Under the pieces are notes generated by a model. It searched no databases, was not told where the DNA came from, and worked only from the letters and a program-made list of their open reading frames with translations. From Helicoverpa zea (taxonomy: Eukaryota; Arthropoda; Insecta; Lepidoptera; Noctuidae): DNA of 64,000 bases. The stretch spans positions 8,664,098 through 8,728,097 of the forward strand of contig NC_061476.1 of the NCBI RefSeq assembly GCF_022581195.2, given 5' to 3'. The position numbers were made by a program, and so were the translations under genes. Within the stretch, counting starts at the first letter, position 1. Every line of letters starts with the position of its first letter. Of the stretch, positions 46,799-57,384 are shown piece by piece.

Positions 46799-46942
46799 AT
46801 GATTCAAGTCAGGCGCAACGTGTCGAGGGCTGTCACCATGTTGGTGCTGATGATGTGCTGGTTCAGCGCGATGGCTTTCAGGAATAGCAGCCGCATCGCC
46901 AGCAAGAAACCCAGGATCAACTACTCCGTAGACTTTGATTGA
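46799..46942 (+). CDS. Unrecognised small secreted peptide (47 aa)
   Basis: Single coding exon after acceptor GCGTATTCCAG (exon starts 46784). Starts MIQVRRNVSRAVTMLVLMMC, a basic n-region plus hydrophobic core; predicted cleavage after SAMA. Mature part about 21 aa, basic in the middle (SKKPR), ending NYSVDFD. Nearly every codon ends in G or C although the surroundings are AT-rich, which argues strongly for real coding. Upstream TATA (45906), short 5'-UTR exon and 811-bp intron; ATTAAA at 46999. The frame is open upstream to the acceptor (ILSST), so this could also be the last exon of a longer protein. Function unknown. Confidence 0.6.
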   Translation: MIQVRRNVSRAVTMLVLMMCWFSAMAFRNSSRIASKKPRINYSVDFD

Positions 46943-46998
46943 AGATCTTGATAAATGAGCGATTCAGTTTTCATCGATAGTTTTGTTTGGTTCTATTG

Positions 46999-47004
46999 AT
47001 TAAA
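46999..47004 (+). promoter_or_regulatory. Possible polyadenylation signal of the 47-aa peptide gene
   Basis: ATTAAA 56 nt past the stop codon. Confidence 0.35.
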
Positions 47005-47272
47005 ATTACATTTATTTTTTTAAATGACCAATTTTGTTGTTTTTATTACTTGCCTCAATGTGATAGCAACCAGTATCCTTACACTCGCCTCGTTTATAAA
47101 TACTTAAGTCCACAATATTTTATACTGTACTTTTTTTTCAAGGTTATTTACCTCATGAGATGAAAGAGAAATGAACCCAAAATGAAACAACAAAGCTATA
47201 ATAAATATTTATATTCTGTACATTCTACTTATCAAACTACTTAATATAATATTTGCTAAAGTGTAATCCAAT

Positions 47273-48460
47273 TTAAAATGGTATCGGACTACTACATCTC
47301 CTTTCCGACATTCTCCTCTTATATTGTACTATCGGGTCTGCCTGCAGCGACTTCCTGACCTCAATCTCCTCAGGAGCCAGCGGTCTACCTCTGAACTCAT
47401 CTTCTATCTGTTGTAATGTCTTGTCTTTAGTCTCCGGCAGCAAGAACCAGATGACTACCATGCAGTATGTGATGATACCACCATATACCATGTAAGCTCC
47501 ATACATGCCTACACTATCCACTAAACCTGTAAATGTTTTGAGGACTAAGAAGAACGTTGCTGAGAAGGATGCCAAACTGATGGTTCCACCAATACTTCGG
47601 TACTCCAATGGAAAAACTTCTCCACCAATCACATTTGGTAATGGTAACATGCCTGTAGCTACCGCAAAGAATTTCATGTTGATCAGTAATATTGGTATCC
47701 ATAACGCATCGTATGGGAGAGTCCCTTGTTGCTTGAAGTACACGTAACCAGCTAAAGCAAACTGGGTGAAGATTGAGAGACCACCAGTAGCAAACATCAT
47801 GGTTCGTCTCTTGAATTTGTTTATAGCAAACACTGCTAAAGTATTCGAGATAAATCTTTGTGCTCCCAAAAATATCATCCAGAAGTGAGCGTTGACTTCA
47901 GGTCCCATCACTACACCTATGATCAAAGTTGAGTATGCAGACATGGTAGTACCACCAGCAAAGTTGACCAACACATGAGCGTGTAACATCAGAATGATTG
48001 GCTTATAAAACTCTTTCTTCTGTATTGTAGTCAACATTCTTCGTAAACGGTTCTTCTTTTTTCCAAAACTCGCTGAGATCTTCGCCTTTTCGAAGAGAAG
48101 TCTGCTCTCTATCATTTCATCTAGTTCATCGTCTTCACCGTGACCTCTAAGCCAGTGGAATACTCTTCGACATTCTTCATGTCTTCCCTTTGTTACCAGC
48201 CAGCTCGGTGTCTCTGGAGAGTACATGGTCATGACGAAGCTTGCGAAAGGAAAGAATACGCAGACCAGTGCTGTCTGCTGCCAACTGAGCAGAGATCCGA
48301 TCAAGTGTACGAAGAATACTCCAAAGGATTGGGCTAAGGAAACGGTTGTTAGAAAGGCTCCTCTGTTTTTGGGGCTCGCGTATTCTCCAATGAGGACTGA
48401 CCGAAGAGGTGATAGCATGCCAATTGATAGACCTTGAAGTATTCGTGCAGCGAAGAGGAT
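47273..48460 (-). CDS. Tret1-like: Gene C coding exon 4
   Basis: Acceptor TTTCCGCAG, then ILFAARILQGLSIG to the TAA at 47273. Carries TM4-TM12. A start at the internal ATG 48418 would lose conserved sequence, so the exon was extended to 48460. Confidence 0.93.
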   Translation of the reverse strand: MLFAARILQGLSIGMLSPLRSVLIGEYASPKNRGAFLTTVSLAQSFGVFFVHLIGSLLSWQQTALVCVFFPFASFVMTMYSPETPSWLVTKGRHEECRRVFHWLRGHGEDDELDEMIESRLLFEKAKISASFGKKKNRLRRMLTTIQKKEFYKPIILMLHAHVLVNFAGGTTMSAYSTLIIGVVMGPEVNAHFWMIFLGAQRFISNTLAVFAINKFKRRTMMFATGGLSIFTQFALAGYVYFKQQGTLPYDALWIPILLINMKFFAVATGMLPLPNVIGGEVFPLEYRSIGGTISLASFSATFFLVLKTFTGLVDSVGMYGAYMVYGGIITYCMVVIWFLLPETKDKTLQQIEDEFRGRPLAPEEIEVRKSLQADPIVQYKRRMSERRCSSPIPF

Positions 48461-50066
48461 CTGCGGAAACGAAATAGTATTTTTTAAAAGGATACTTTAT
48501 AAATAAAAACTAACACATGTACCCATTTAGACATGTCTAATGATTTTTTAGTTTTGCTCCCGGCTCCAAGCTTTACCCAAACAAAATTGAAACTAATTCA
48601 GTAGTTTTATAGCAGTAAATAGAAACAGCTAGTTTGCCGCAGTACATAAAATCTTGATAACTTATCTAAAACATCTATGTACTCTCAAATTATCTGGAGC
48701 AAAAAGCAGTTGCAAGGGGCAGTTTCAAAATGATGAACTTACTTACCTCAAAGTTTGGAGCCATAGTGATGATGAACCAGCCCACCAGGTTGGGTATGGT
48801 GGCTGCGAAGTGTGCCATCCTTCTGCCGCATCTCTCCATGATGGGGGGTGAGATGAAGCTGCCCACCAGCTGCGTGATGCCCAGAATTGATGCTGGAAAT
48901 AGGAAATTATTACCCTTGTTAAGGGGAAGCAAATAGCAACTGCAATAACGTCTCCCGGGACCATCGTTTGACTTTTTGGTTCAGGTAACTCTGCACCTAT
49001 TTGATAAATCTTAGTACCCATTTGTATTTACCCACATGTAATTAACTGGTTATGTCCTACGGATACACCCTCAAGGAACTACTTAGTTCTTTCCGTACCC
49101 GGATAAGATATAGTCTATGTATATCAGGGATAGTGTAGCTTAGCTTCCCAACAGTTATTATTCGGTTCAGTAGCTTCAGAACCTTTTGGATACAAACTGT
49201 ATAATATTAGGATGGACATAATTATACAGGTGTCATAGCTTGGCCCCAAATGAATGAAGTAATACTACTACTGACCAATCCATGAGGCAGCCACAGGGTC
49301 CAACTGGAACTCGGAGTCTGGTGGCAGCAGCTGCGGCAGCAGGATGGCGGGGTAGCCGATGACGCAGCCGTGACCGATGATGTTGCTGCCCACAGCTGCC
49401 GTCACGAAACACTGGAGACACAGTATTTATAAGTTTAAATATAATATAACAATATTCATTTATTTGTTCACAATGTAGGTATTTACAACATTCTATTAAA
49501 TTACATTACGTCTTGCATTTTTCATTGTAACTTCTTGACATGAAATGAACCCTTTTAATTTTAGATTTAAATTGTCTGACTGATTGTTCCAGGTTCGATT
49601 CTCGGGCCTACCAAAATTGATAGATAGATAGATAGAATATTCTTTATTGTACACTAATAACAAACAGAAGGACATAACAAACAAGTAGTAAACGAGTACA
49701 ATAGGTGGTCTTATCACTAAAAGCGATCTCTTCCAGAAAACCTTTGGATGGAGTCGATCTGTAAAGAAATAGATTACGGGTAGTATACTTAGCGTACAAA
49801 AATGATTATTTTATTATTTATACCAAAGAAATCAAATAAACAATCCAAATAAAAATTGTTCCGCATTCATGACGGAGAAGTGTTTTGTAGTAAGAAGAGA
49901 GCTACGGTAAGTAAATAGAAATTAGGAAATTGATCAAGCGATAACGTTAAACGCCGTGCTTCTTGAGACAAGCAGAACCATGAACCAATCAAAATAAAAG
50001 TTGGTAGTTAATCGAAGTATTACTTACTTGTTTCCAAAATGGGCCCCTGCTCTTTTTTAAAGACAT
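47273..50066 (-). CDS. Tret1-like: Gene C: facilitated trehalose transporter Tret1-like (MFS/SLC2), 4 coding exons
   Basis: Exons 50066-50028, 49411-49276, 48892-48747 and 48460-47273 join in phases 0, 1, 0 to 1509 nt, 502 aa. Starts MSLKKSRGPFWKQ. Motifs: GRR after TM2, GEYASP (about 132-137), PETPSW (Thr in place of the usual Ser of PESP, about 189-194), GEVFPLEYRS, and PETKDKTLQQIEDEFRGRPL (from about 449). Converges with gene B across about 4.6 kb. The C-terminus RRCSSPIPF matches B. The extra intron after NFE (residue 107) is absent from A and B at the equivalent site. Sugar transport at the plasma membrane is inferred from the family. Confidence 0.93.
48747..48892 (-). CDS. Tret1-like: Gene C coding exon 3
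   Basis: 146 nt; acceptor TATTTCCAG completes a split Ala codon (ASILGITQLVGSF). Donor after NFE: GAG/GTAAGT, phase 0. Contains TM2, the GRR loop and TM3. Confidence 0.92.
49060..49212 (-). repeat. Helitron-like fragment in intron 2 of gene C
   Basis: CCGTACCCGGATAAGATATAG ... CTTTTGGATACAAACTGTATA. Confidence 0.5.
49276..49411 (-). CDS. Tret1-like: Gene C coding exon 2
   Basis: 136 nt; acceptor GTCTCCAG, donor G/GTCAGT. Encodes CFVTAAVGSNIIGHG... ending ...VAASWI. Strongly GC-rich third positions. Confidence 0.92.
49617..49765 (-). repeat. LINE/SINE tail with (TAGA)n in intron 1 of gene C
   Basis: (TAGA)n tail, then GAATATTCTTTATTGTACAC ... GTCTTATCACTAAAAGCGAT. Confidence 0.55.
50028..50066 (-). 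CDS. Tret1-like: Gene C coding exon 1
   Basis: 13 codons ending FWKQ, donor CAA/GTAAGT; phase 0. Same layout as exon 1 of A and B, each ending in Gln. Confidence 0.82.
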
Positions 50067-50109
50067 CACAAAAACTTACAAAATAATTTACTGCACGACT
50101 CACACTTTG

Positions 50110-50115
50110 CTACAT
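50110..50115 (-). promoter_or_regulatory. AUGUAG start-stop element upstream of gene C
   Basis: ATGTAG on the minus strand, 43 nt before the gene C ATG and just downstream of a TCAGC initiator-like sequence. Confidence 0.4.
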
Positions 50116-52528
50116 TGAGCTGAGTTGGTCATTTATTCATTTACTATTTTTTAACTTAACACCTGTTTCACTTTCTCACTTGCTTAGATAATATTAAACC
50201 TATAATATACAAGTTTTATTGTAAGAAATAATCTGTAATCAATTTAATCAATTGGTTTTATTAAGAGATGTCTAATATTATCTTTACAATGCATATCCTA
50301 TACCTATGGATACGTACGGAGCAAAGATTAAAGGTTATGTAATTTACTCTTTATTAACAAACTTCCAAAGTGCAATAGTTAGAAAATAACATAATTTTTA
50401 AGATAATGGTGATTTACGGTGAGCAACCAGGCTTAAATCTGCAATACTAACTAAAACTATAAGTGATCAGTTCCACCCGCAGTTATAGGTACAAAATACC
50501 TAAAAGATAACAAGAATTGTGATCATCGAACCCAAAACCACACACTCAGTTACCGCCTTTCCTACCACTACACTATAGACAGTTTATCAATGAAAACTAA
50601 AACAGTGGAATGAACTATTTTTTTCGCAAAAAAGTTCATTAAACTTATGGTTATCTCACACTTTTTTCACCAACCACGGATTTTTAAAATTTAGCCAATT
50701 TCACGTCTAAGTATGTTAACTTCAAATATACAAATATATGGATATTCTTAACATCTTAACTATAGATCGTGATGTATCCATTAACAGGGGTAAATAGGAG
50801 TTACCTTCGAAGCACACTTGTGTCCATCTATATATTATGTCATGTTATCAGTCACGTGGTTATTAACATAATATTATTTATAATTAGCAAATCCTATCAC
50901 GTATGTATTCTATACCTATAATATAACATATTAATATCCCCTTTTGAAAGTCTTTTATATTCTAAAATCGGTTACCTATAGCTCCCTAAACGGAACGTCC
51001 ATCACTCTCTCTTTCATGAAACTTTTCCTGCTGTGAACTCTTGTCATAGGATTTGTCTCTTCCTCTATTGATCGTTACATAAATCGTTAGAATAATAATA
51101 GAGAAAACAACACTTGAAAATATAATAAAGGAAGTTTTGTAAACAACGGAGTAGCATGGTTCAACTGAGCTTGTTAAGTACAAAAATCTAGACTGTAGCT
51201 GTATCTTATGCACTACCAACAACAGTACCAACTTCTAAGACGGGAATTATAAGGTGTATGGTGAATAATAATGAGAAAATTGTATCACTACATACTACAT
51301 AAGTAACACTTGTTAGTATTTACTAATATGCAAGACTAATTTTAAAATACTGTTGATCTGCAATTATCTTCATTCTTGTATTGTGCTATTAAATATACGA
51401 CAGGCGCTTAAAACCTTCTAACGCACTCCTGCACATTGCCTTGCATACAATTTTAGTTTATGATTAGCTCTAACAGTTGCCAGGAACTCGATGCCAAGTA
51501 ATAGCAACAACGGTCGCTCGATCAGGATAAGCAACGCTTGGCGTAATGGGTCCGTGGAAGGATGACCTTCAGAAATATAGAATCAATAGTAAATCTCTCT
51601 CTCTATGGTCTGCTAGCATGATTGAAAAAGACTTCGTCGACGTCGCGTCGTCTCGTTCTAAAAAAGTCATCTGCTGGTTGGTTCCAGGCCTTCCTAAAGC
51701 TGGGGAGATTAATCACTGCGCTAGACATGCGTGTTGGTTAGAGACCCAAAATAGTTATGATCCGATTATTAATTAGTAGCCTAATACAGATCAGATTACA
51801 AAACGCTGTGCTGACTAAAACAAATTCAGTTCAAGATCACACATATGTTATAGTAATACAATACTTTAATTAAGAAGAATGGTCTAGCTAGATTGTAGGC
51901 ATTGTAGGTCACACATGGTCGAGATAAATTGGGTCACTGTGGCTCAGTGTTATGGCACTTGAAACTAGTTAGTCATTGAAATATTATATTTTGAAGAGAT
52001 TAAACAGGCATATTGTAAACAGGTCTACAGATGAATGCAATTAATAACCGAACCACAGGGAAAGTTTGGAAATCCCTCTTTTCCGGCTATTTTCAAAGTT
52101 ATATTTCTATTATAAAGGAAAAAAAATGTCCAGTAGGTACAGTCTGCAATCCTTCCCTGTGTGTGTTCGCGATCTACCTCTATAACTTTACTTTTGGAGG
52201 TTTTCGCAAATATGAAATTCCTCTCTCCTGGACTGTTATATCTTCGTATTAATTAACATTTCCTTGTTCGGTAGAGTTCAGCCGGCCTAGGCTGTTACCT
52301 AATCTGCAGTCGTCATCATGCCAATGGGCAGATATAAGGAAAAAATCCTGATAAAAAATATCTTGTTAGGTTACCACACAGAAGATGTAAACTAAATGTC
52401 AATGGCATATAACACGAGCCGCTTCTCAGAATCCATTTTTGGGTATCAGAGAACACTACCCGTTGCATAATTTCTATCTGTTCAAAAAGAATGATGACAT
52501 TGCCAGACAAAGTTTAGAAGTTTTAATA
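50116..52528. other. Intergenic region upstream of gene C
   Basis: No confident gene. A minus-strand frame at 50986-51180 encodes a single hydrophobic segment (FIIFSSVVFSIIILTIYVTI) followed by a charged tail (RGRDKSYDKSSQQEKF), but it lacks an ATG and clear splice sites. Confidence 0.45.
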
Positions 52529-52536
52529 TACAGTCA

Positions 52537-52557
52537 TGGTCAACTAATTAAAGACAC
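52537..52557. repeat. Left outer direct repeat of the 52.5-kb Tc1
   Basis: TGGTCAACTAATTAAAGACAC; its inner partner at 52747-52767 reads TGGCCATCTAATTAAAGACA(C). Confidence 0.75.
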
Positions 52558-54028
52558 TGTTGGAGTCTTAACTTACCGGGGCATTTCATCATTTCAGATT
52601 GCCATTGGAACTTTCTTTTCTATTTTAAAATATTTAAGAGGGCATTGTGAAATGTTAAAACTAATGACTATATTCAATAATCCCCCGCAGCTAGTTTTTT
52701 TTCGCTTTATCCGAGTCTCGGGCGGTATGATCCATAACGAGGGCTGGCCATCTAATTAAAGACACTCCATTTGCTCAGAGGAAGAAATACAAATTATTAA
52801 TATTATTGGAGTTACCTTTCTACAAAAACATTCCCTACACGAATATTAAACATTCGAATAAGTATTAATATTTGTTTTTTTTCCTTTTACCTCAATAACA
52901 GTACGACATCCCTGAACGAGCAAGCGGTCAGTTTTGTAGAAGTCGCTAAGGGAATTTTCTTCCATGCTTAATTAAAATCTGTGTAAAATTGATCGATTTT
53001 CCATGTACGACTTATTGCCATGGTATTTTTCGCCGATTACTAGTTTTTGTTTCATTGGATTTGCGATAGGCCAAACCAAAACCGTCATAAGTTGCCCGAT
53101 CAAAGAGTTATTTTTACTACTCTTGCAGTGTTTTTCAGTACTTTTCTAATTTGGAAAGTCCTAATGACCGGTAATTTATGCTTAGCTTATAATAATATGC
53201 TTTTTTCTGAAATATTATAGTTCTTAAATTCGCCTATTTTTAATAATACCTTTCTGAAGGGTCTTACACTAAACAGTGGCGAGCAGCCCCACACTATAAC
53301 ATTTTCGCCTCCTACTTTTGAGAACTTTCTTGGTCTACTTTGGTTCCATCATATGTTTTGGAGGTGAGTAAAATCAATTTATGTTTTTAGAATTCATCAA
53401 ATTCCTTTGTTTTATGACATAAAAAAATCATTTTTCAATACTTGTTCAGAGTAACTTTCACCTTTGATAGAAAACGCCAACTACAGTATGGACTCGCGGT
53501 GCTTTCGCAAAAGTAACACCTTCAGATAACCATGCCCTACAGCTTTTCCCGACCCGGTTGGAGTCTAAAAGTTCTGCAGACACATTTTTTGTCCTTTTAG
53601 CATCAGAAGACTCCCAAAAGAACCAGTACCGAATCATGTAAATGGTTCACTATCTTCTTATAACACCACTGTAAAGTCTGTCTGCGGACAAGTTTTCCTT
53701 GGCGTCGGTTTTCAGTTGCTCTCAAACCTTGACTTTTTTAGTGCCATTAACAAGGCATCTTTAATAATAAACTTATTACCATGCCCTTATTACATTTCAA
53801 GTGGTATGAAAGAATCCGCATGACAAAAATTTATTTAAAAAAGCCTAAAACATTTTACTTACCAGAATTTTTGTTTTAGTCGTATTGATTGGACTAAAAT
53901 GAAAAATTTAAATGAAGGAAACCTAAATTATTACCTAATTTGAGTTCTAATAAATATTTACCTCACTTTAAGAAAAAAGAATGGCGACTATTTTTATCTT
54001 TCGTTTTTTTTCCTTAACTTAGCTTCTA

Positions 54029-54268
54029 CTGTCTTTTATTAGCTGACCAGCCAAGTATCCGCTACAAAAGATAGTGTCCAGTTCCCATAGAGCGTTGTAT
54101 CTAAAGTATTAAAGAAAGTAAATATTTTTTGTCCTTAATTTAAAGAACATAATGTAAGGTTTGTTTTAATAATAATTACATTACATTTTATACCGTTCTT
54201 AAGCTCATGTCAGTACCATAACTATCTGTTTCACTTCGAGTCGGGGGCTGTCTTTAATTAGTTGACCA
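54029..54268. repeat. Right-end pair of direct repeats of the 52.5-kb Tc1
   Basis: Inner copy 54029-54049 (minus: TGGTCAGCTAATAAAAGACA) and outer copy 54249-54268 (minus: TGGTCAACTAATTAAAGACA). Confidence 0.7.
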
Positions 54269-54276
54269 TGACTGTA

Positions 54277-55141
54277 TGTATAATTCTTTAATGACACGCT
54301 CGATGTCACGTCTGGCAATTCGTAGAAATTCGAACGGTACCTACATTTTTGCGACATATAATTTTGCAGTCTGGATTTCCCTATAGAATTCATTGAGTAA
54401 TAATTGATAGAATATGTTTTACTAGCTGCGACACGTGGTATTGCTCGCTTTTTGCAAATAAAAAGAAATACGTATATTTTTACACAATACTTATTTTAAT
54501 ATTAAGTAATTTGTTTACCAATAAAAGCTCCCTGAATACGAGGAGAGCTGTTACTTATCTAAGTAAGTAGATGTAGAAGAAAAACCGTACATACAAACAT
54601 TACCAAGTACCTATCTATAGATACATAGTAGGATTTATCAACATTATTTTCTATATGTGTATGCAGGAAGTACCACAAGATTGATAAAAATAAACCACAA
54701 GCATCCCTATACCAATATAAAACATAATTACCTATTTTCATAAATTATGATTTACAAACAGCAGTTTTTGTGAAAAAAATTAAATTATAGACACGGGTGC
54801 TACACATTTTGTACCCATTTGAAAAAAAAATTGAGTTTCACAATTTCGATGTTTGCAATTTTTCATTCATAAATCTTCTTTGATACAAGTAAAATTTTAT
54901 TAGGTGAGTAGTAATATAGATTATTTTACGATAATTCCTCGTTTAACAGCCATTAAGTTTATTAGTCCAATAAATTAATGTTATTAATCTATAACATTTA
55001 TCGACACGTACCAACACTACACCTACAAACTGCAAAGAAAACTGATACTTCTTCAGGAGGTAATTCTACTAAAGTAATGATCAATAGACATCAAGACAAA
55101 TGTACCTAATTAATAGTTTTGTTATTTTGTTATCATCATAC
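54277..55141. other. AT-rich intergenic sequence
   Basis: Nothing recognised. Confidence 0.55.
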
Positions 55142-55245
55142 TGCTACTGGGCACAGGCCTCCTCTCACACGGAGAAGGATTGAGCGTTAAAATCACCACG
55201 CTTGCTCAATGCGGGTTGCTGATTTCAGACTTTATAGTCCAGGTT
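55142..55245 (-). repeat. LINE-tail-type repeat
   Basis: CTACTGGGCACAGGCCTCCT ... CTTGCTCAATGCGGGTTGC. Confidence 0.6.
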
Positions 55246-55755
55246 TCCTCGAGATGTCTTTCTTCCCCTTTAATGTCCATAATACACTAGCTAGGCCACT
55301 GTGACCAAGACGAGTTTTGTCTACTTTTTATACATAATTTTTTTAGTCTTATTTTTCAGATTCAACATGTCTGACCTATCGATAATTCTTAGGTATCCCA
55401 AAAAATTCAATACACTTGAACTTGCCACATGCGAAAATAAAGCTAACTCACTCACTGGTAATTATTATGAGATGAAATAAAATGTTCTTTACACTTTAAA
55501 CCTGACTCTTAGAATTAGTGAAAGTTGATAGTAAATACATATGTTCAATGATCATCAGTAACAAGTTATTAAAGACATGGAAAGTGACAGCTGACTGTCA
55601 GAACCCGGAACCACGACGCCACGCAAAATACCGTTTCGAGGAATCGAAGAGTAAAAAAACAAATCGTGTTCTTTTTAACTTCGTAGACTCAGAGGGCGCT
55701 AAAGTTGTTTGTTTTTTAGTCTAGGTTCAAGATTTTAAAGTAGGTAATATTTATA

Positions 55756-57382
55756 CACTTCTGGACACATCTATAGGCCCACCTTGTGTTTTCAATTTCG
55801 TTTGGTCCTAGCTAAATTTTTATATTAGGTCCAGCAAAAGGTTTTTATGCAGTTTTGAACCTTGCACATTCACAATTTCATTCAATAGTCTTTTTTTGAA
55901 TTTCGAATACGGAATTTAAAGAAACAAGAGACAATTTAGAGCCTGCTTGTTGACATCAAACAATCGATTACTAAGAAAACTTGGTTTTATTGGTTTACTT
56001 GGATTTAATTCTTGAAAAAGTGATTGATATCGTTGGTTTTGCAACAAACATTACTTATTCTTAACATTAAGGTGAGGTTCTCTCAATAATCTATGGATAT
56101 TTCACCTGAAATCGCCGCCCAAGCTGTGGCACTTATTCAGGCCGGACACAGCCAAAGAAACGTGAGTGCTCAACTTAATTTAAGTCGATCTGCGGTCCGA
56201 AATGTTTATTGGAGGTACCTAGAGACTGGCGGCTTTGTTCGTCGCCAAGGAAGGCCATGATCTCGGTTCACAACTGAAAGGCAGGATCGATTCATCGTGA
56301 TGACCAGTTTGAGAAATCGTCACCTTACCTCCATTGAGATACAAAAACAACTTCGCGACTTCCACAGAGTATCTGTGAGTGCTCGAACTGTTCGGAGAAG
56401 GTTAAAAGAACACGATATGGTACCACACAAGTCAGCTAATGGGCCCAAACTAACGCGAGCCCACCGAACAGCGCGCCTTCATTTCGCACGCAGTCATTTA
56501 AATTCGAGACACCAAGATTGGAGCCGTGTACTCTTTTCTGATGAGTCTAAAATTGTGTTACATGGCAATAATGGAAGGAAGAAGGTCTACCGACGTAAGG
56601 GAGAGCGTTTCGGACAATGCTGCTTTGAAGAGAGGGTTGCTTATGGCGGTGGCTCAAGGACTGTCTGGGGCGGTATATCCGCGAGCGGCAAAACTAAACT
56701 TGAGGTTGTTACAGGACCACGGCTGCCAACATTAAATGCTGAAAGGTACATTCGTGAGTGCTTAGGACCTCACGTGATACCATACGCGGACTATGTGGGC
56801 CCAAATTTCCTTTTTATGCATGATAATGCAAGAGCCCATGCGGCCGGCTTCGTCAGGGAATATCTTCGGGATGTGAATATCACAGTTATGGACTGGCCAG
56901 CCAGAAGCCCAGACATGAACCCCATTGAGCACATGTAGGACGAGCTAAAAAGACGTGTTAGGGCTCGTCAGCCAGTTGCCCAGACGATGCAGGTGTTGAA
57001 AACTGCCATAGAAGAGGAATTGGAGATGATCCCTCAAAACTTCATAGAGCGGTTGATAAACTCTATGTCTAATCGTATGAGAGCTGTGGTAGATGCCCAT
57101 GGAGGCAACACACGTTATTAAATTAAACCTTTATTTGATAAAACATGTTTTTTATTCAAAAATCAATTGCCTTTAACGAGGCACATATCCGACTTGTTAG
57201 GCGTAGCTCCATGTCGTATGGTATTCTGAATTCAAATTTAAAACAATACGATCGAAAAAGAAGGTAAAATGTATCAGGTTTAAAACTGCATCAACAGTTT
57301 TTGTTCAATCTAGCAATAATATTTCGGTAGGGGCCATCGAAACCTAAACTCTAAGGTGGGCCAATAGATGTGTCCAGAAGTG
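55756..57382 (+). mobile_element. Tc1-type DNA transposon, full length, with two stop codons
   Basis: 1627 bp between TA target duplications (55754-55755 and 57383-57384). Outer ends CACTTCTGGACACATCTAT; terminal inverted repeats extend, with divergence, over about 106 bp each (55756-55861 and 57277-57382). Contains one transposase frame. Confidence 0.93.
56093..57121 (+). pseudogene. Tc1 transposase (DD34E), disabled by two nonsense mutations
   Basis: 342-codon frame. N-terminal helix-turn-helix (SPEIAAQAVALIQAGHSQRN), GRP linker, second HTH (VSARTVRRRLKEHDM), catalytic D in LFSDES, second D in FMHDNARAH, E in NPIEH; 34 residues separate the last two (DD34E). Two stops: TGA at 56258-56260 where Arg (CGA) is expected, and TAG at 56936-56938 where Trp is expected directly after the catalytic Glu. 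Both look like single transitions. Otherwise no frameshift. Confidence 0.92.
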
Positions 57383-57384
57383 TA

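Larger units (their letters stand above)
52531..54274 (-). mobile_element. Decayed Tc1-like transposon with IR/DR-like ends
   Basis: 1744 bp between TA duplications (52529-52530, 54275-54276). Ends CAGTCATGGTCAACTAATTA are inverted repeats. A second, related copy of the motif TGGTCAACTAATTAAAGACA occurs about 210-220 bp inside each end (52747-52767 and 54029-54049). On the minus strand a Tc1-like trace (GENVIVWGCSPLFSV) survives among many stops. Confidence 0.72.

Noticed and set aside
50986..51231. Single-helix membrane-protein-like frame
   Set aside because: The hydrophobic stretch is suggestive, but there is no ATG and no convincing acceptor; mentioned only in the gap description.
51546..51776. 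76-codon plus-strand frame
   Set aside because: No family recognised and no supporting signals; possibly an old LINE piece but the similarity is too weak to call.
55518..55724. 68-codon frame with charged segment
   Set aside because: No recognisable domain, no splice context; ends just before the Tc1 insertion. Considered chance.
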